DNA of 64,000 nucleotides from Clostridium sulfidigenes (GTDB lineage: Bacteria; Bacillota; Clostridia; Clostridiales; Clostridiaceae): positions 28,872 to 92,871 of the forward strand of contig NZ_JPMD01000027.1 of assembly GCF_000732635.1 (NCBI RefSeq). Reading direction: 5' to 3'. The position numbers and the translations under genes were made by a program. Positions 54,789 through 63,599 of this stretch are shown here, piece by piece. Positions within the stretch are counted from its first letter, which is position 1, and each line of letters begins with the position of its first letter. The notes under the pieces were generated by a model. It made no database searches and had not been told where the DNA came from. It was given only the letters and a program-made list of their open reading frames with translations.

Positions 54789-56864
54789 ATGAAGTTTAAG
54801 GGTGTGAAGGTTAAAGGTATAAAAATTAAAAGTATTAAGGTAAAGATGATTTTGTTACTTATGCCTGTAATAATAGCTTCTATGGCTGTACTGGCATATA
54901 TGAGTTATTCAAGTGCAGAAAAGATAATAAATAGTGAGCTCGAAATAAACATGAACAGTAAATTAAATGAAAAGTCGCAAGAAATTGAAAAGAGTTTGGA
55001 GAGACATCAGAAAATATCTGAAAGTTTAGCTAAAGTGGCTGAGAATTCTGTATCATCGCTGACTGAAGAAAATTATAAAGGTGTGTTAGAAAGCTTAATT
55101 GACACAAATGATGAAACCTTTGGAGCTGGTGTTTGGTTTGAACCATTTAAATATAAGAAAGATATTCAGTTATTTGGACCTTATGCATATAAGTTGAACG
55201 GTAAAGGCACTTATACAGATGAATATAGTAAGACAGATTATAAAACAGGTGATTGGTATAAAATAGGACAGGACACTGATAAGAGTGTTGAATGGTCATC
55301 ACCTTATTATGATGATGTAGCGAAAGTTTCTATGATAACTGCTACATGTCCAATGCACGATTCAAATAATAATTTTATAGGAGTTACCACAGCAGATATA
55401 GATTTATCTACTTTGCAAAATAATATAAAAAATATGGAAATAGGTACAGAAGGAAGAGCATTTTTAATAGATAAAAGTGGTTTATATGTTGCAGATGTAG
55501 ATGAATCTAAAATTATGAAAACTAATATAAAAGATGATGAAAATTCTACATTGTCAGTCTTAGGTGAAAAAATGTTAACTGATAAAAATGGTCACGGAAC
55601 ATTTACAGATGATAAAGGAGTTCAAAAGGTGTATTATAGCACCGTAGAAGGTACAGAGTGGATTATTGCTGTATGTATTCCTGAGGAAGAAGTATATCTT
55701 CAAATTAATTCACTAAGAAATAAAATAAGTATAATAATAGTAGTTGCAATTGTAATAGTAGTATTATTTATATTATTTTTTGCTAATTACATAGGAAAGA
55801 ACATTAAAAAGGTTAATGCTTTTGCTATGAAGATTGCAAATGGAGATTTAACAGAAAAACTAGAATTAAAAAGCAATGATGAGCTTGGTGAAATGAGTAA
55901 GTATTTGAATAAGATGACAGAAAACATTCATTCTATCGTAAAAATTATAATGGAGAATTCGGAAAATATAAGTGCATCAGCGGAAGAACTTTCAGCAACT
56001 GTTGAAGAATTGGCAGCTAAAACTGTAAATGTTAACGAAGCTGTTAATACTATTGCAGGTGGTATGCAGGAGTCAGGTGCTGCTACAGAGGAGATAACTG
56101 CATCTGTTGAAGAAGTGGATTCAAGTGTGAATATATTATCTTCAAAGGCTATGGAAGGAAGCAATAATGCAAGTGATGCTAAAGTGAGGGCTAGCAAGGT
56201 AAAGGAGAATAGCAAAGAGATTAAAAAGATAGCAAAAGAACTATACATTCAAAAGGAAGCTAATATGAAGAAGGTTATAGAAGAAAGTTCTGTAATAGAT
56301 AGCATTAGGGTTATGGCAGATACAATATCATCTATAGCTGATCAAACTAACCTACTAGCTTTAAATGCTGCTATCGAAGCTGCAAGAGCAGGAGAACAAG
56401 GACGTGGGTTTGCAGTAGTTGCAGAAGAAGTAAGAAAACTTGCAGAACAATCTTCTGGTGCTGTAGTAGAAATACAAAAAACTATAGAGTCAGTAAAACA
56501 AATATTTAATAAAAGTATAGAAACGGGAAATGACATATTAAAATTCATTGATGTAGATATAATGAAAACTTATGACGAATATGAAGAGACAGGTAATCAA
56601 TATCATTTTGATTCTGATTTTGTAAGCAATATGTCAGAAGAAATAGCATCTATGTCACAGGAAATTACAGCTACAGTGGGACAAGTAAGCGAAGCCATTC
56701 AAAATATGGCTGAGTCTGCTCAAGAATCTAGTGAGAAAGCAGAGACTATAAAAGAAAACATGGATGAAACCACAAAAGCTATAGAGCAAGTAGCTCAAAC
56801 TGCGCAAAGCCAAGCAGAACTGGCACAACAATTAAATGAAGTGGTTCAGCAATTTAAAATATAA
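54789..56864 (+). CDS. methyl-accepting chemotaxis protein with double Cache domain
   Basis: A 691-residue chemoreceptor. The sensor between TM1 ([19 protein letters not shown]) and TM2 ([18 protein letters not shown]) is about 270 residues and carries the dCache_1 segments [34 protein letters not shown] and [15 protein letters not shown]. The WY...SPYYDDV layout is typical of dCache receptors, many of which bind amino acids. HAMP and a signalling helix follow. GGGAGG at 54775-54780 favours ATG 54789 over 54771. Its C-terminal half is nearly the same as in the receptor at 50541. Confidence 0.93.
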   Translation: MKFKGVKVKGIKIKSIKVKMILLLMPVIIASMAVLAYMSYSSAEKIINSELEINMNSKLNEKSQEIEKSLERHQKISESLAKVAENSVSSLTEENYKGVLESLIDTNDETFGAGVWFEPFKYKKDIQLFGPYAYKLNGKGTYTDEYSKTDYKTGDWYKIGQDTDKSVEWSSPYYDDVAKVSMITATCPMHDSNNNFIGVTTADIDLSTLQNNIKNMEIGTEGRAFLIDKSGLYVADVDESKIMKTNIKDDENSTLSVLGEKMLTDKNGHGTFTDDKGVQKVYYSTVEGTEWIIAVCIPEEEVYLQINSLRNKISIIIVVAIVIVVLFILFFANYIGKNIKKVNAFAMKIANGDLTEKLELKSNDELGEMSKYLNKMTENIHSIVKIIMENSENISASAEELSATVEELAAKTVNVNEAVNTIAGGMQESGAATEEITASVEEVDSSVNILSSKAMEGSNNASDAKVRASKVKENSKEIKKIAKELYIQKEANMKKVIEESSVIDSIRVMADTISSIADQTNLLALNAAIEAARAGEQGRGFAVVAEEVRKLAEQSSGAVVEIQKTIESVKQIFNKSIETGNDILKFIDVDIMKTYDEYEETGNQYHFDSDFVSNMSEEIASMSQEITATVGQVSEAIQNMAESAQESSEKAETIKENMDETTKAIEQVAQTAQSQAELAQQLNEVVQQFKI

Positions 56865-56883
56865 GCGTAGAATTTTACTCATA

Positions 56884-56922
56884 AAAAAGAGAGATACCAT
56901 AAAATTGGATATCTCTCTTTTG
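56884..56922 (+). terminator. intrinsic terminator after the third receptor
   Basis: AAAGAGAGATA and TATCTCTCTTT pair and are followed by a short T-rich tail. Confidence 0.78.
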
Positions 56923-57002
56923 CTATATATATTTCTTGTTAAGTTGCTTTTCATAATGTTGAAAATAAAATTTAACATTTTTATTTTAATATTAACTTTC
57001 CG

Positions 57003-58163
57003 TTATTTTAACTTATAAAAATGCTTTAGCTGTGGAATTTTTTTATCATTATTCGTAATGATTGTATTAAATTCCCCTAGAATCGTACCAAATTCATTTG
57101 AACTTTGATAAAAATCTGCACCGGTACACCATACATTTCCTTCTTTTACGGCTTTAAAGTTAGCAAACAATTCATTTTTAGCTACAAGTTCCTTTATGTT
57201 TTTTACTCCGCCAGTAATGGTGCTGTTATATATAATATAATCTGCATCCTTTGTTGTGGCATAGAACTCTTCCATTCCCATTTTAGTGGTGGAAATTGCT
57301 TTAGTTGGGTCTCCTAGGCTTTCGAATATATAATTTCCACCTGCTAGCTTAATCATTTTAGGAATATAGTCATGGCTATTTCTAGCTGATATGCTATTGG
57401 ATGAATTAACAAAGAAGAAAGCAACTGTTTTTCCGGTATTTTCAATATCCTTTAATTCATCAAGTACCCTGGCCTGCTGGTTAAATAGTTCTTCTCCAAG
57501 CTCCTCTTTATCTACCAGTACTGAATAAAACTTTATCCATTCAGTTTTACCAAGAGGATGAGGCTCATAACTCGATTGATCAATCAACACTGTTAATCCT
57601 AATTCCTCAAGCTTTTCTTGGATTTCTGGAACATGAGTAATCATAGATGATTGAATTGATAAGTTACAGTTTTCAGATTTAATGAGCTCAAAATCAGGTT
57701 CACTATACTTACCTGCAAATAGTATTTTTCTTGCTTCCATTTTTTTAATTACTTCATCAATATACCATCCCTCAAGCTTTGTTCCAGATAGTCTTATAGC
57801 ATCAAGAGAATCAAGATCATTAAAAAATGGCATAATAGCAGCTGCTACTAAATAAACATTTGAAATTGGTTGCTGTAGCACCTTAATATCTTCTTCTAAG
57901 CCCTGGGGCACTTTCATATTCTCAGGAACTACTAAAAATCTTGTATTATTACTGAGGGAAAGCAAGGCATATCCACCTTCATAATAGTCTACCTTGAAAT
58001 TCTCAGCATATTTAATATCCATACTATGGTCAAATTTCAAATTACCAACTATAGGTGCTTCATCATTACTTTTTTTATCTATATTTGATTTAGGTGAACA
58101 TCCTACTAGAATTAATAATGACATTGTTAATATCAATACTATTGATATAATTTGCTTTTTCAT
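57003..58163 (-). CDS. substrate-binding lipoprotein of the riboswitch-controlled ABC transporter
   Basis: A 386-residue lipoprotein with signal peptide MKKQIISIVLILTMSLLILV and lipobox LVGC. The mature part is a TroA/BtuF-like binding protein with two lobes, seen from VYLVAAAIMPFFNDLDSLDA, ILFAGKYSEPDFELI and YIIYNSTITGGVKNIKEL. The family captures siderophores, haem or corrinoids. Its operon is controlled by a cobalamin riboswitch, so a corrinoid is the likely ligand. ATG 58163 is used because AAGGAG precedes it; a longer in-frame start at 58220 overlaps the upstream gene. Confidence 0.86.
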   Translation of the reverse strand: MKKQIISIVLILTMSLLILVGCSPKSNIDKKSNDEAPIVGNLKFDHSMDIKYAENFKVDYYEGGYALLSLSNNTRFLVVPENMKVPQGLEEDIKVLQQPISNVYLVAAAIMPFFNDLDSLDAIRLSGTKLEGWYIDEVIKKMEARKILFAGKYSEPDFELIKSENCNLSIQSSMITHVPEIQEKLEELGLTVLIDQSSYEPHPLGKTEWIKFYSVLVDKEELGEELFNQQARVLDELKDIENTGKTVAFFFVNSSNSISARNSHDYIPKMIKLAGGNYIFESLGDPTKAISTTKMGMEEFYATTKDADYIIYNSTITGGVKNIKELVAKNELFANFKAVKEGNVWCTGADFYQSSNEFGTILGEFNTIITNNDKKIPQLKHFYKLK

Positions 58164-58179
58164 TCCCTGCTCCTTCTTA

Positions 58180-59001
58180 CTATTTATTTGATATTTTTCT
58201 TTTCTTAAATAGGATTCCAATAACTACAAAAGCTATAATAACTATTATACCTATAATAATCTTAGATAAATTTGAATCATTGGATGGTGAAGATGATTGT
58301 AGTTGTGCAGACTCTTTAGGTAATTCTTTATCATTTGAAATTTCTGCAGAATCTTTCTTATCTTCTTTAGTATCATTTTCCTTAGGGGTTTTTTCAGTAT
58401 TATTAGAGCTATTAGTAATACCATTATCAACCTTTGAAGCTTCGCCTTCACCAGTTTTGGGAGATTCTGTTGTACTATTGTCCTTAGTATCCTTAGTATC
58501 CTTTGCGTTAGTATTTTTACTATTGGTGTCGCTATTTACTGGATTTTTAGTAGTATTTTCATTTTTATTCTTATTTGAATTTTGATTTGCACCCTTATCT
58601 TTACCGATTGTACCTTGGCTTGAGAGCTTAATGGTATAATCTATTTCTTTAGGAGTGCTCATGGCTACAGTACAAGCTGTCACATTTATTTCTGTATCAA
58701 GTGCTGATATAGGGATTATGAAAGTTGAATTTTCACCTGTAGCAGCAGTATTGTTATATTTAGTTCCATTAACAATCATGTAGGTATAATTTGAACTAGT
58801 CAATATAATTTTTGCAGTGATTTTACCACCTGACACAGTAAGGTCTGTGGGTGATATTGCGGTAACTCTGCCGGTACCACCAGTAAATGTTAACCCAACT
58901 TTATAATTACCATCTAAAGGTGGGTTGGCGGCATAGACATTAAATGTAAATGTTAACATAATCAACATAGTAAAAACCATTAATGAAATCTTTCTCATCA
59001 T
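58180..59001 (-). CDS. secreted surface protein with membrane anchor, riboswitch operon
   Basis: A protein of about 273 residues with a signal peptide ending in VYAANPP. One domain of about 110 residues follows, containing SGGKITAKIILTSSNYTYMI and FIIPISALDTEINVTACTV. Next is a long Asn/Lys/Thr/Ser linker and a C-terminal helix IIIGIIVIIAFVVIGILF with KKRK, so it is held in the membrane. The domain is paralogous to that of the upstream gene and looks loosely like a NEAT (haem-binding) domain; that resemblance is weak. SPKTGE, a possible sortase B-type motif, lies inside the linker. The start follows GGGGGA. Confidence 0.72.
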   Translation of the reverse strand: MMRKISLMVFTMLIMLTFTFNVYAANPPLDGNYKVGLTFTGGTGRVTAISPTDLTVSGGKITAKIILTSSNYTYMIVNGTKYNNTAATGENSTFIIPISALDTEINVTACTVAMSTPKEIDYTIKLSSQGTIGKDKGANQNSNKNKNENTTKNPVNSDTNSKNTNAKDTKDTKDNSTTESPKTGEGEASKVDNGITNSSNNTEKTPKENDTKEDKKDSAEISNDKELPKESAQLQSSSPSNDSNLSKIIIGIIVIIAFVVIGILFKKRKISNK

Positions 59002-59049
59002 CTTCATCCCCCTACATCATCCATTAAGTTTTGATTATTAAAAATAATA

Positions 59050-59739
59050 TTAAGCTTCTTTATTTATTTTTCTATCTTTAACAAGGATTCCTATACTTGC
59101 GATTAATACTATAGCAGAAATAATTACTAAGTTGTTATCTCCAGTTTTTGGAATGGTTTCTCCCTTAGTACTTGGGTTAACCTTTTGATCTCCACCTTGT
59201 GGGTTTTTATTTTCTTCCTTTGGTTGTTCGATAGGTTTTTTGTTTTCTTCCTTTGGTTGTTCAACAGGCTTATCATCTTCTTCTTTTGGCTGTTCAGTTT
59301 TTCCTTCTTCAATTAAAACTAATGTACTTGAATCAAATGTCAAAGTACGATCATACCAAGTTTGATTTTTAATTGAAAAAGCTGCAACATTTATTCCTGT
59401 ATCTAATGCTGATACAGGAATACTATAAGTATACATTCCCTTATCATCAACTACATAATTTATTGCATCATTTTCACTTGCTAAAGCTGCATCTTCCTTT
59501 GTTCCCATATACAATTTTGAATATCCTGTACCACTTAGAGTAATAACAGCAGACATTTTTCCATCTAATACGCTAAGCTTTGCATCTACTACCTTAAACA
59601 TAGCTGCACTAGATGTTACACCTATTGAATACTTACCATTTGCAATTTCTTCAGCTGCAAAGGCAACAGATGATGTAGAAATACTTAATACCATCATCAT
59701 AATAAACATAACCAATTTACTTTTTAATAATTTTTTCAT
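59050..59739 (-). CDS. sortase-anchored surface protein (IPKTG), riboswitch operon
   Basis: A 229-residue secreted protein. Signal peptide (to VAFA), then a domain of about 115 residues with LDGKMSAVITLSGTGYSKLY, YTYSIPVSALDTGINVAAFS and TWYDRTLTF. Three repeats of the type EQPKEENKKPI form a rigid-looking spacer. The C-terminus is a complete sorting signal: IPKTGDNN, hydrophobic VIISAIVLIASIGILV and KDRK. A class B sortase gene lies in the divergent arm. The domain pairs with that of the next gene. A GGGGGAT site favours ATG 59739. Confidence 0.78.
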   Translation of the reverse strand: MKKLLKSKLVMFIMMMVLSISTSSVAFAAEEIANGKYSIGVTSSAAMFKVVDAKLSVLDGKMSAVITLSGTGYSKLYMGTKEDAALASENDAINYVVDDKGMYTYSIPVSALDTGINVAAFSIKNQTWYDRTLTFDSSTLVLIEEGKTEQPKEEDDKPVEQPKEENKKPIEQPKEENKNPQGGDQKVNPSTKGETIPKTGDNNLVIISAIVLIASIGILVKDRKINKEA

Positions 59740-59823
59740 TTTTATCCCCCTTAAAATAATAAAAATATTATAATAAAAATTCAATAGATTAGTTATTGAA
59801 TTTTAGTTATTATAGTAACCTTT

Positions 59824-60945
59824 TTAATTCTCTTTATTAAAAAAATCTTGTAAACTACTAAACACCATAATGTTTAAATTTCTTGCTTCATCTATAAGTT
59901 GTTTATTAAATTTATTGTATTCGCCTATTTCTGTACCAGCATCAATGACATATTTAGAGCTTTTTAAGCCTGTGTAAGCAATCTCGTAAGTTAACTTGTC
60001 CATTGGTTGAAATGGCTTTGAAACATATACCTCACTGCTCAAAGATTTAGCAACCTGATAGTCTATGTCATTTTCATAGAGTATTCCTGTGCGAAAGGGT
60101 AAGCCTCTCTTTTGAAGTTCTCTATAATAAGGAATACCACATCCATTTCCTGCAACTATAAAAATCTCAGGAATACCAATTACTTTAGGCAGTTCTATAC
60201 TGCCAAAGAGTAAGTTATATCGATCACTTTCAAGCGCATATAATTCTTCAATTATTTTATCCTTAAAAACATTTTCTGGAGTTCCATAATACTTTATTCT
60301 ACTTCCTTTAACACACATAATCATGTCAGAAATCTTAGGTGCTAAATCAATTTCATGCAAGGACATAATTACGGAAATATTTTTTTCTTTTGCCATTTTT
60401 CTTAGAATATTCAAAAGCTTAATTTTATGATGCACATCCAAAAATGAGGTTGGTTCGTCTAATACAATTATTTCTGGTTGCTGACAAAGTGCTCTTGCTA
60501 ATAAAATACGTTGTTTTTGCCCATCACTTAAAGTTGAAAAGTCTCGATCCTTTAGGTCGGTAGCTTCAACCTGTGCTAAACATTCTTGAATGATCTCCTT
60601 ATCAGACTGGGTCAAAGTACCAAAATTATTTGTATAGGGATAACGACCTAAACCAACGATATCTTCACAAGTCATATATTCAGTTGAAATACGTTCAGTG
60701 AGAACAACTGAAAGGCTTTTTGCGACATCCTTATCAGATAGTGCTTTAATATCCTTTTTATTAATGTATACAACCCCAGAAATCTTTTCTAAATGCTTTG
60801 TTATAGTCTTTAATATGGTTGATTTTCCTGAACCATTAGGACCGATTAAGGTAGTTATCTGTCCTTTTTTGATATTGATATTTATATTATCTATAAGCAC
60901 TTTTCCATTATAGCCAACGGCTAAATCCTTAGTTTCGAAAAACAT
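59824..60945 (-). CDS. ABC transporter ATPase with C-terminal extension (cobalamin/iron-complex type)
   Basis: A 373-residue ATPase. The first 255 residues are a FecE/BtuD-like domain: Walker A LIGPNGSGKST, signature LSDGQKQR, Walker B IIVLDEPTSFLD and the H-loop SLHEIDLA. The usual family length is 250-280; about 115 extra residues follow, with PEIFIVAGNGCGIPYYRELQ and PFRTGILYENDIDYQVAKSL, which look like a separate alpha/beta domain. It is the first gene after the riboswitch. ATG 60945 (GAGG 9 bases upstream) is preferred over ATG 60969, which lacks a ribosome site. Confidence 0.86.
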   Translation of the reverse strand: MFFETKDLAVGYNGKVLIDNININIKKGQITTLIGPNGSGKSTILKTITKHLEKISGVVYINKKDIKALSDKDVAKSLSVVLTERISTEYMTCEDIVGLGRYPYTNNFGTLTQSDKEIIQECLAQVEATDLKDRDFSTLSDGQKQRILLARALCQQPEIIVLDEPTSFLDVHHKIKLLNILRKMAKEKNISVIMSLHEIDLAPKISDMIMCVKGSRIKYYGTPENVFKDKIIEELYALESDRYNLLFGSIELPKVIGIPEIFIVAGNGCGIPYYRELQKRGLPFRTGILYENDIDYQVAKSLSSEVYVSKPFQPMDKLTYEIAYTGLKSSKYVIDAGTEIGEYNKFNKQLIDEARNLNIMVFSSLQDFFNKEN

Positions 60946-60983
60946 ATCCTTCTGCCTCACTTTATCCATAGATCATTTTTAAA

Positions 60984-61020
60984 CGAAAAAAACAGCTTCT
61001 TACACATGGTAAGAAACTGT
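60984..61020 (-). terminator. riboswitch-linked terminator in the operon leader
   Basis: On the minus strand ACAGTTTCTTAC and GTAAGAAGCTGT (one mismatch or G-U pair) form a stem followed by TTTTTTTCG. It lies between the cobalamin aptamer and the first gene, so ligand binding probably controls transcription through it. Confidence 0.85.
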
Positions 61021-61135
61021 CCGAATTTACAGAAACTCTAATATAATATATGACTTAATATGACTTAAATCATATATGACTTAAATCAGGAACTAAATCC
61101 TCATAGCTATATCTCCGTAGCTTTAAGAAGGTTTA

Positions 61136-61290
61136 TTGAGCAGGTCTCCTGACTTATGCTTCACCGCTACCTTTTTACCTTCCCAGATAAATATCCAGTG
61201 GCATATATCAAAAGTAACTCTGCATTTACAGTGGCGGATCCGTGTGGGATTTTCACCCAGCTTCCCTATTATCCTATAAAAGGCACTCAT
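61136..61290 (-). promoter_or_regulatory. cobalamin riboswitch
   Basis: Read on the minus strand, the aptamer shows the conserved order GGGAAGCTGGGTGAAAATCC, then CACGGATCCGCCACTG, TGCCACTGGA, GGGAAGG and the B12 box AAGTCAGGAGACCTGC. These are core elements of adenosylcobalamin-type riboswitches, with normal spacing. It precedes a terminator and the ABC ATPase gene, so high corrinoid should shut the operon off. Ends are approximate. Confidence 0.95.
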
Positions 61291-61317
61291 AAATGGTATA
61301 TTTAATTTTTACACCTA

Positions 61318-61347
61318 ATCCTAACATAGAGGTTTAGATAATGTCAA
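61318..61347 (-). promoter_or_regulatory. likely promoter of the riboswitch transcript
   Basis: TTGACA (61342-61347) and TAGGAT (61318-61323) on the minus strand are 18 bases apart, about 20 bases before the aptamer. Confidence 0.55.
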
Positions 61348-61443
61348 TACAGTTTTAAATAAAATGTGAATAGGATGAATTTTAAGTTAATTTCAAATGT
61401 TGTTTATTACTGTTGTTACTGTTAAAATTATGAAGGTTGTGAT

Positions 61444-61472
61444 TTGACACAATTTTTAATCAATGCTAGAAT
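61444..61472 (+). promoter_or_regulatory. likely promoter of permease-sortase
   Basis: TTGACA (61444-61449), a 17-base spacer and TAGAAT (61467-61472) make a good vegetative promoter. The leader of about 185 bases to the permease start shows no second cobalamin aptamer. Confidence 0.6.
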
Positions 61473-61664
61473 AAACACGTCCTAAATTAAAGAGATGTTT
61501 GGAATTTATAACGAAGAAATATCAATATTGTTTTGCATATCCATAGGCTCAAAAATTAACTTATAGCTTTTATTGACAGGATTATTTGAGAACTTTGGCC
61601 TTCATAGGTATTTCATAGATATATTTAATTATTTACGAAAATAAAAGAAAAGGAAATGAATTTT

Positions 61665-62696
61665 ATGAAGAATTATAATATACGCAAAATAATTCGTTAT
61701 CAATTTGCATTTATTTTTTTTATAGCTATATTTATTTTAGCTATTGTGCTGAGCATAAACACAGGAACGGTGGATATATCTCCAAGACGTATATTTGAAA
61801 TAATTTTACTGAAAACTGAAGTAGGTACAATGGAAAGTGATATAATTTGGAAAATAAGATTACCACGAATATTGACAGCTTCAATTTTAGGAGGAGCACT
61901 ATCAGTATCAGGTTTTTTATTGCAGACTTTTTTTAGAAACCCTATTGCGGGACCCTTCGTTTTAGGCATATCTTCTGGTGCAAAAATGTTTGTTAGCTTC
62001 GTTTTAATAGTAATGATAAATCATTTTGACAGTGTACCCTCTTATATTTTGGTTCTTGCTGCTTTTGTTGGTGCTATGGTGTCCATGGGCTTTGTTATGC
62101 TGGCTGATAGAAAGGTAAATAGTATGGCCATGCTTTTAGTGGTTGGTATAATGATTGGATACATTTGTTCAGCAATAACAGATTTTTTCATCACCTTTGC
62201 TATGGAAAGCGATATTGCAAATCTTACAGCATGGTCAATGGGGAGCTTTTCTGGTGCAAATTGGGGAAATGTTAAGACCATATCAATAATTATATTTCCA
62301 TCGCTGATTGGTATATTTATGATTTCAAAACCAATGGAAGCCTATCAATTAGGAGAAGGCTATGCAAAAAGTATGGGTATAAATATTAAGTTATATCGGT
62401 TACTTCTCATAGTTTTTTCTAGTATTTTATCAGCAACGGTTATTGCCTTTGCTGGACCTATATCTTTTGTTGGAATAGCTGTGCCACATCTTACAAAGTT
62501 TATAATGAATACAGCTAAACCTATAATTATAATACCTGCAACCTTTTTATGTGGTGGAGTATTTTGTACTTTTTGTGACTTGATTGCGCGTACAGCCTTT
62601 TCTCCTACAGAACTTGCCATAGGTACAGTAACATCAGTTTTTGGAGCTCCTGTAGTAATCTGGATAATGTTAAAGAAGAATATGCGAAGGGCCTAA
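61665..62696 (+). CDS. FecCD-family ABC permease (iron-complex/cobalamin type)
   Basis: A 343-residue integral membrane protein with about 10 helices, the BtuC/FhuB/FecCD form. Family segments are WKIRLPRILTASILGGALSV, GFLLQTFFRNPIAGPFVLGI and FAGPISFVGIAVPHLTKFIM. It is the only permease in the window that can pair with the ATPase and lipoprotein of the divergent operon. It has its own promoter and no riboswitch of its own, so its expression may not follow the other components. ATG 61665 is favoured because AAGGA overlaps the earlier in-frame ATG 61656. Confidence 0.9.
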   Translation: MKNYNIRKIIRYQFAFIFFIAIFILAIVLSINTGTVDISPRRIFEIILLKTEVGTMESDIIWKIRLPRILTASILGGALSVSGFLLQTFFRNPIAGPFVLGISSGAKMFVSFVLIVMINHFDSVPSYILVLAAFVGAMVSMGFVMLADRKVNSMAMLLVVGIMIGYICSAITDFFITFAMESDIANLTAWSMGSFSGANWGNVKTISIIIFPSLIGIFMISKPMEAYQLGEGYAKSMGINIKLYRLLLIVFSSILSATVIAFAGPISFVGIAVPHLTKFIMNTAKPIIIIPATFLCGGVFCTFCDLIARTAFSPTELAIGTVTSVFGAPVVIWIMLKKNMRRA

Positions 62697-62743
62697 AATA
62701 AGCATTTTCTCATTTAACTTTTATTTTAAAAGGAGCCATTAGT

Positions 62744-63532
62744 ATGAAATATAAAACAAAGCAACAAATTACTTTCTACAGAAACATTAAGATTATAATT
62801 CTTTCACTTATGATGATTTATTGTATTTATCAAATTAGTCATTATATTTATAATAGTTACTGTAACAATAAACTAAATAGTCAGTTGCAGGAATTGCATA
62901 TAGATAATACACAAGAGACAAAAACTAGTGAGAACAATATAAATAACAGTGAAAAACTTAAATCTAAGGAAGATGCAAAAATAAATTTTAAGGATTTACT
63001 AGCAATAAATTCAGAAGTAGTTGGTTGGATTAAAATTCAGGATACTAATATAAATTATCCTGTGGTAAAAGGTAAAGATAATGAGTATTACTTAAACCAT
63101 AATATAAAAAAAGAATCCTCAGCCTCAGGGTCAATTTTCATGGACTATCGTAATAAAGTAAATGAAGAAGATTTAAATACAATTATTTACGGACATAATA
63201 TGAAGGATGGTTCCATGTTTAAAACATTGACTAGCTATAAGGAAGAAGATTTTCTTATAAATCATCCTATTATTGAGTTAACCACGTTAAATAAAATTAC
63301 AAAGTGGGAGATTTTCTCTGTATACATAACAGATACAAGCTTTAACTATATCAGGACAAATTTCGAAAATGAAGAAGACTATGGATCATTTTTAAGCACA
63401 TTGAAAAACAAGTCCACTCATGATGTGGGCATTAATGTAACTAGTGATGACGTAATCTTAACTCTCTCTACATGTACTTATGAGTTTTACGATGCCAGAT
63501 TTGCTATTCATGCAAGACTTATTAGGGAGTAA
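62744..63532 (+). CDS. srtB: class B sortase
   Basis: A 262-residue membrane-tethered transpeptidase that links surface proteins to peptidoglycan. It has an N-terminal helix (IIILSLMMIYCIYQIS), the conserved INYPVVKGKDNEYYLNH, the active His in IIYGHNMKDGSMF, the nucleophile Cys in LTLSTCTYEF and the Arg in DARFAIHARL. TLSTC followed by a C-terminal DARF is typical of class B. It starts 47 bases after the permease gene behind AAAAGGAG. The IPKTG protein at 59050 is its obvious local substrate; in C. difficile SrtB uses (S/P)PxTG motifs. Confidence 0.92.
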   Translation: MKYKTKQQITFYRNIKIIILSLMMIYCIYQISHYIYNSYCNNKLNSQLQELHIDNTQETKTSENNINNSEKLKSKEDAKINFKDLLAINSEVVGWIKIQDTNINYPVVKGKDNEYYLNHNIKKESSASGSIFMDYRNKVNEEDLNTIIYGHNMKDGSMFKTLTSYKEEDFLINHPIIELTTLNKITKWEIFSVYITDTSFNYIRTNFENEEDYGSFLSTLKNKSTHDVGINVTSDDVILTLSTCTYEFYDARFAIHARLIRE

Positions 63533-63566
63533 AGTGGAAAGAATAAAGTAATATTTAGTTAAATAG

Positions 63567-63599
63567 AAAAACAGGTGAGGAGTCTCATCTGTTTTTATT
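63567..63599 (+). terminator. intrinsic terminator after the sortase gene
   Basis: AAAACAGGTGAG and CTCATCTGTTTT (one G-U pair) around GAGT are followed by a T-rich tail. It closes the permease-sortase unit. Confidence 0.85.

Noticed and set aside
58280..58585. Plus-strand Ser/Leu/Val-rich ORF
   Set aside because: It is the shadow of the low-complexity linker of the minus-strand surface protein and has no supporting signals.
61473..61664. Second cobalamin riboswitch before the permease gene
   Set aside because: No B12 box or aptamer core is present on the plus strand in this leader.
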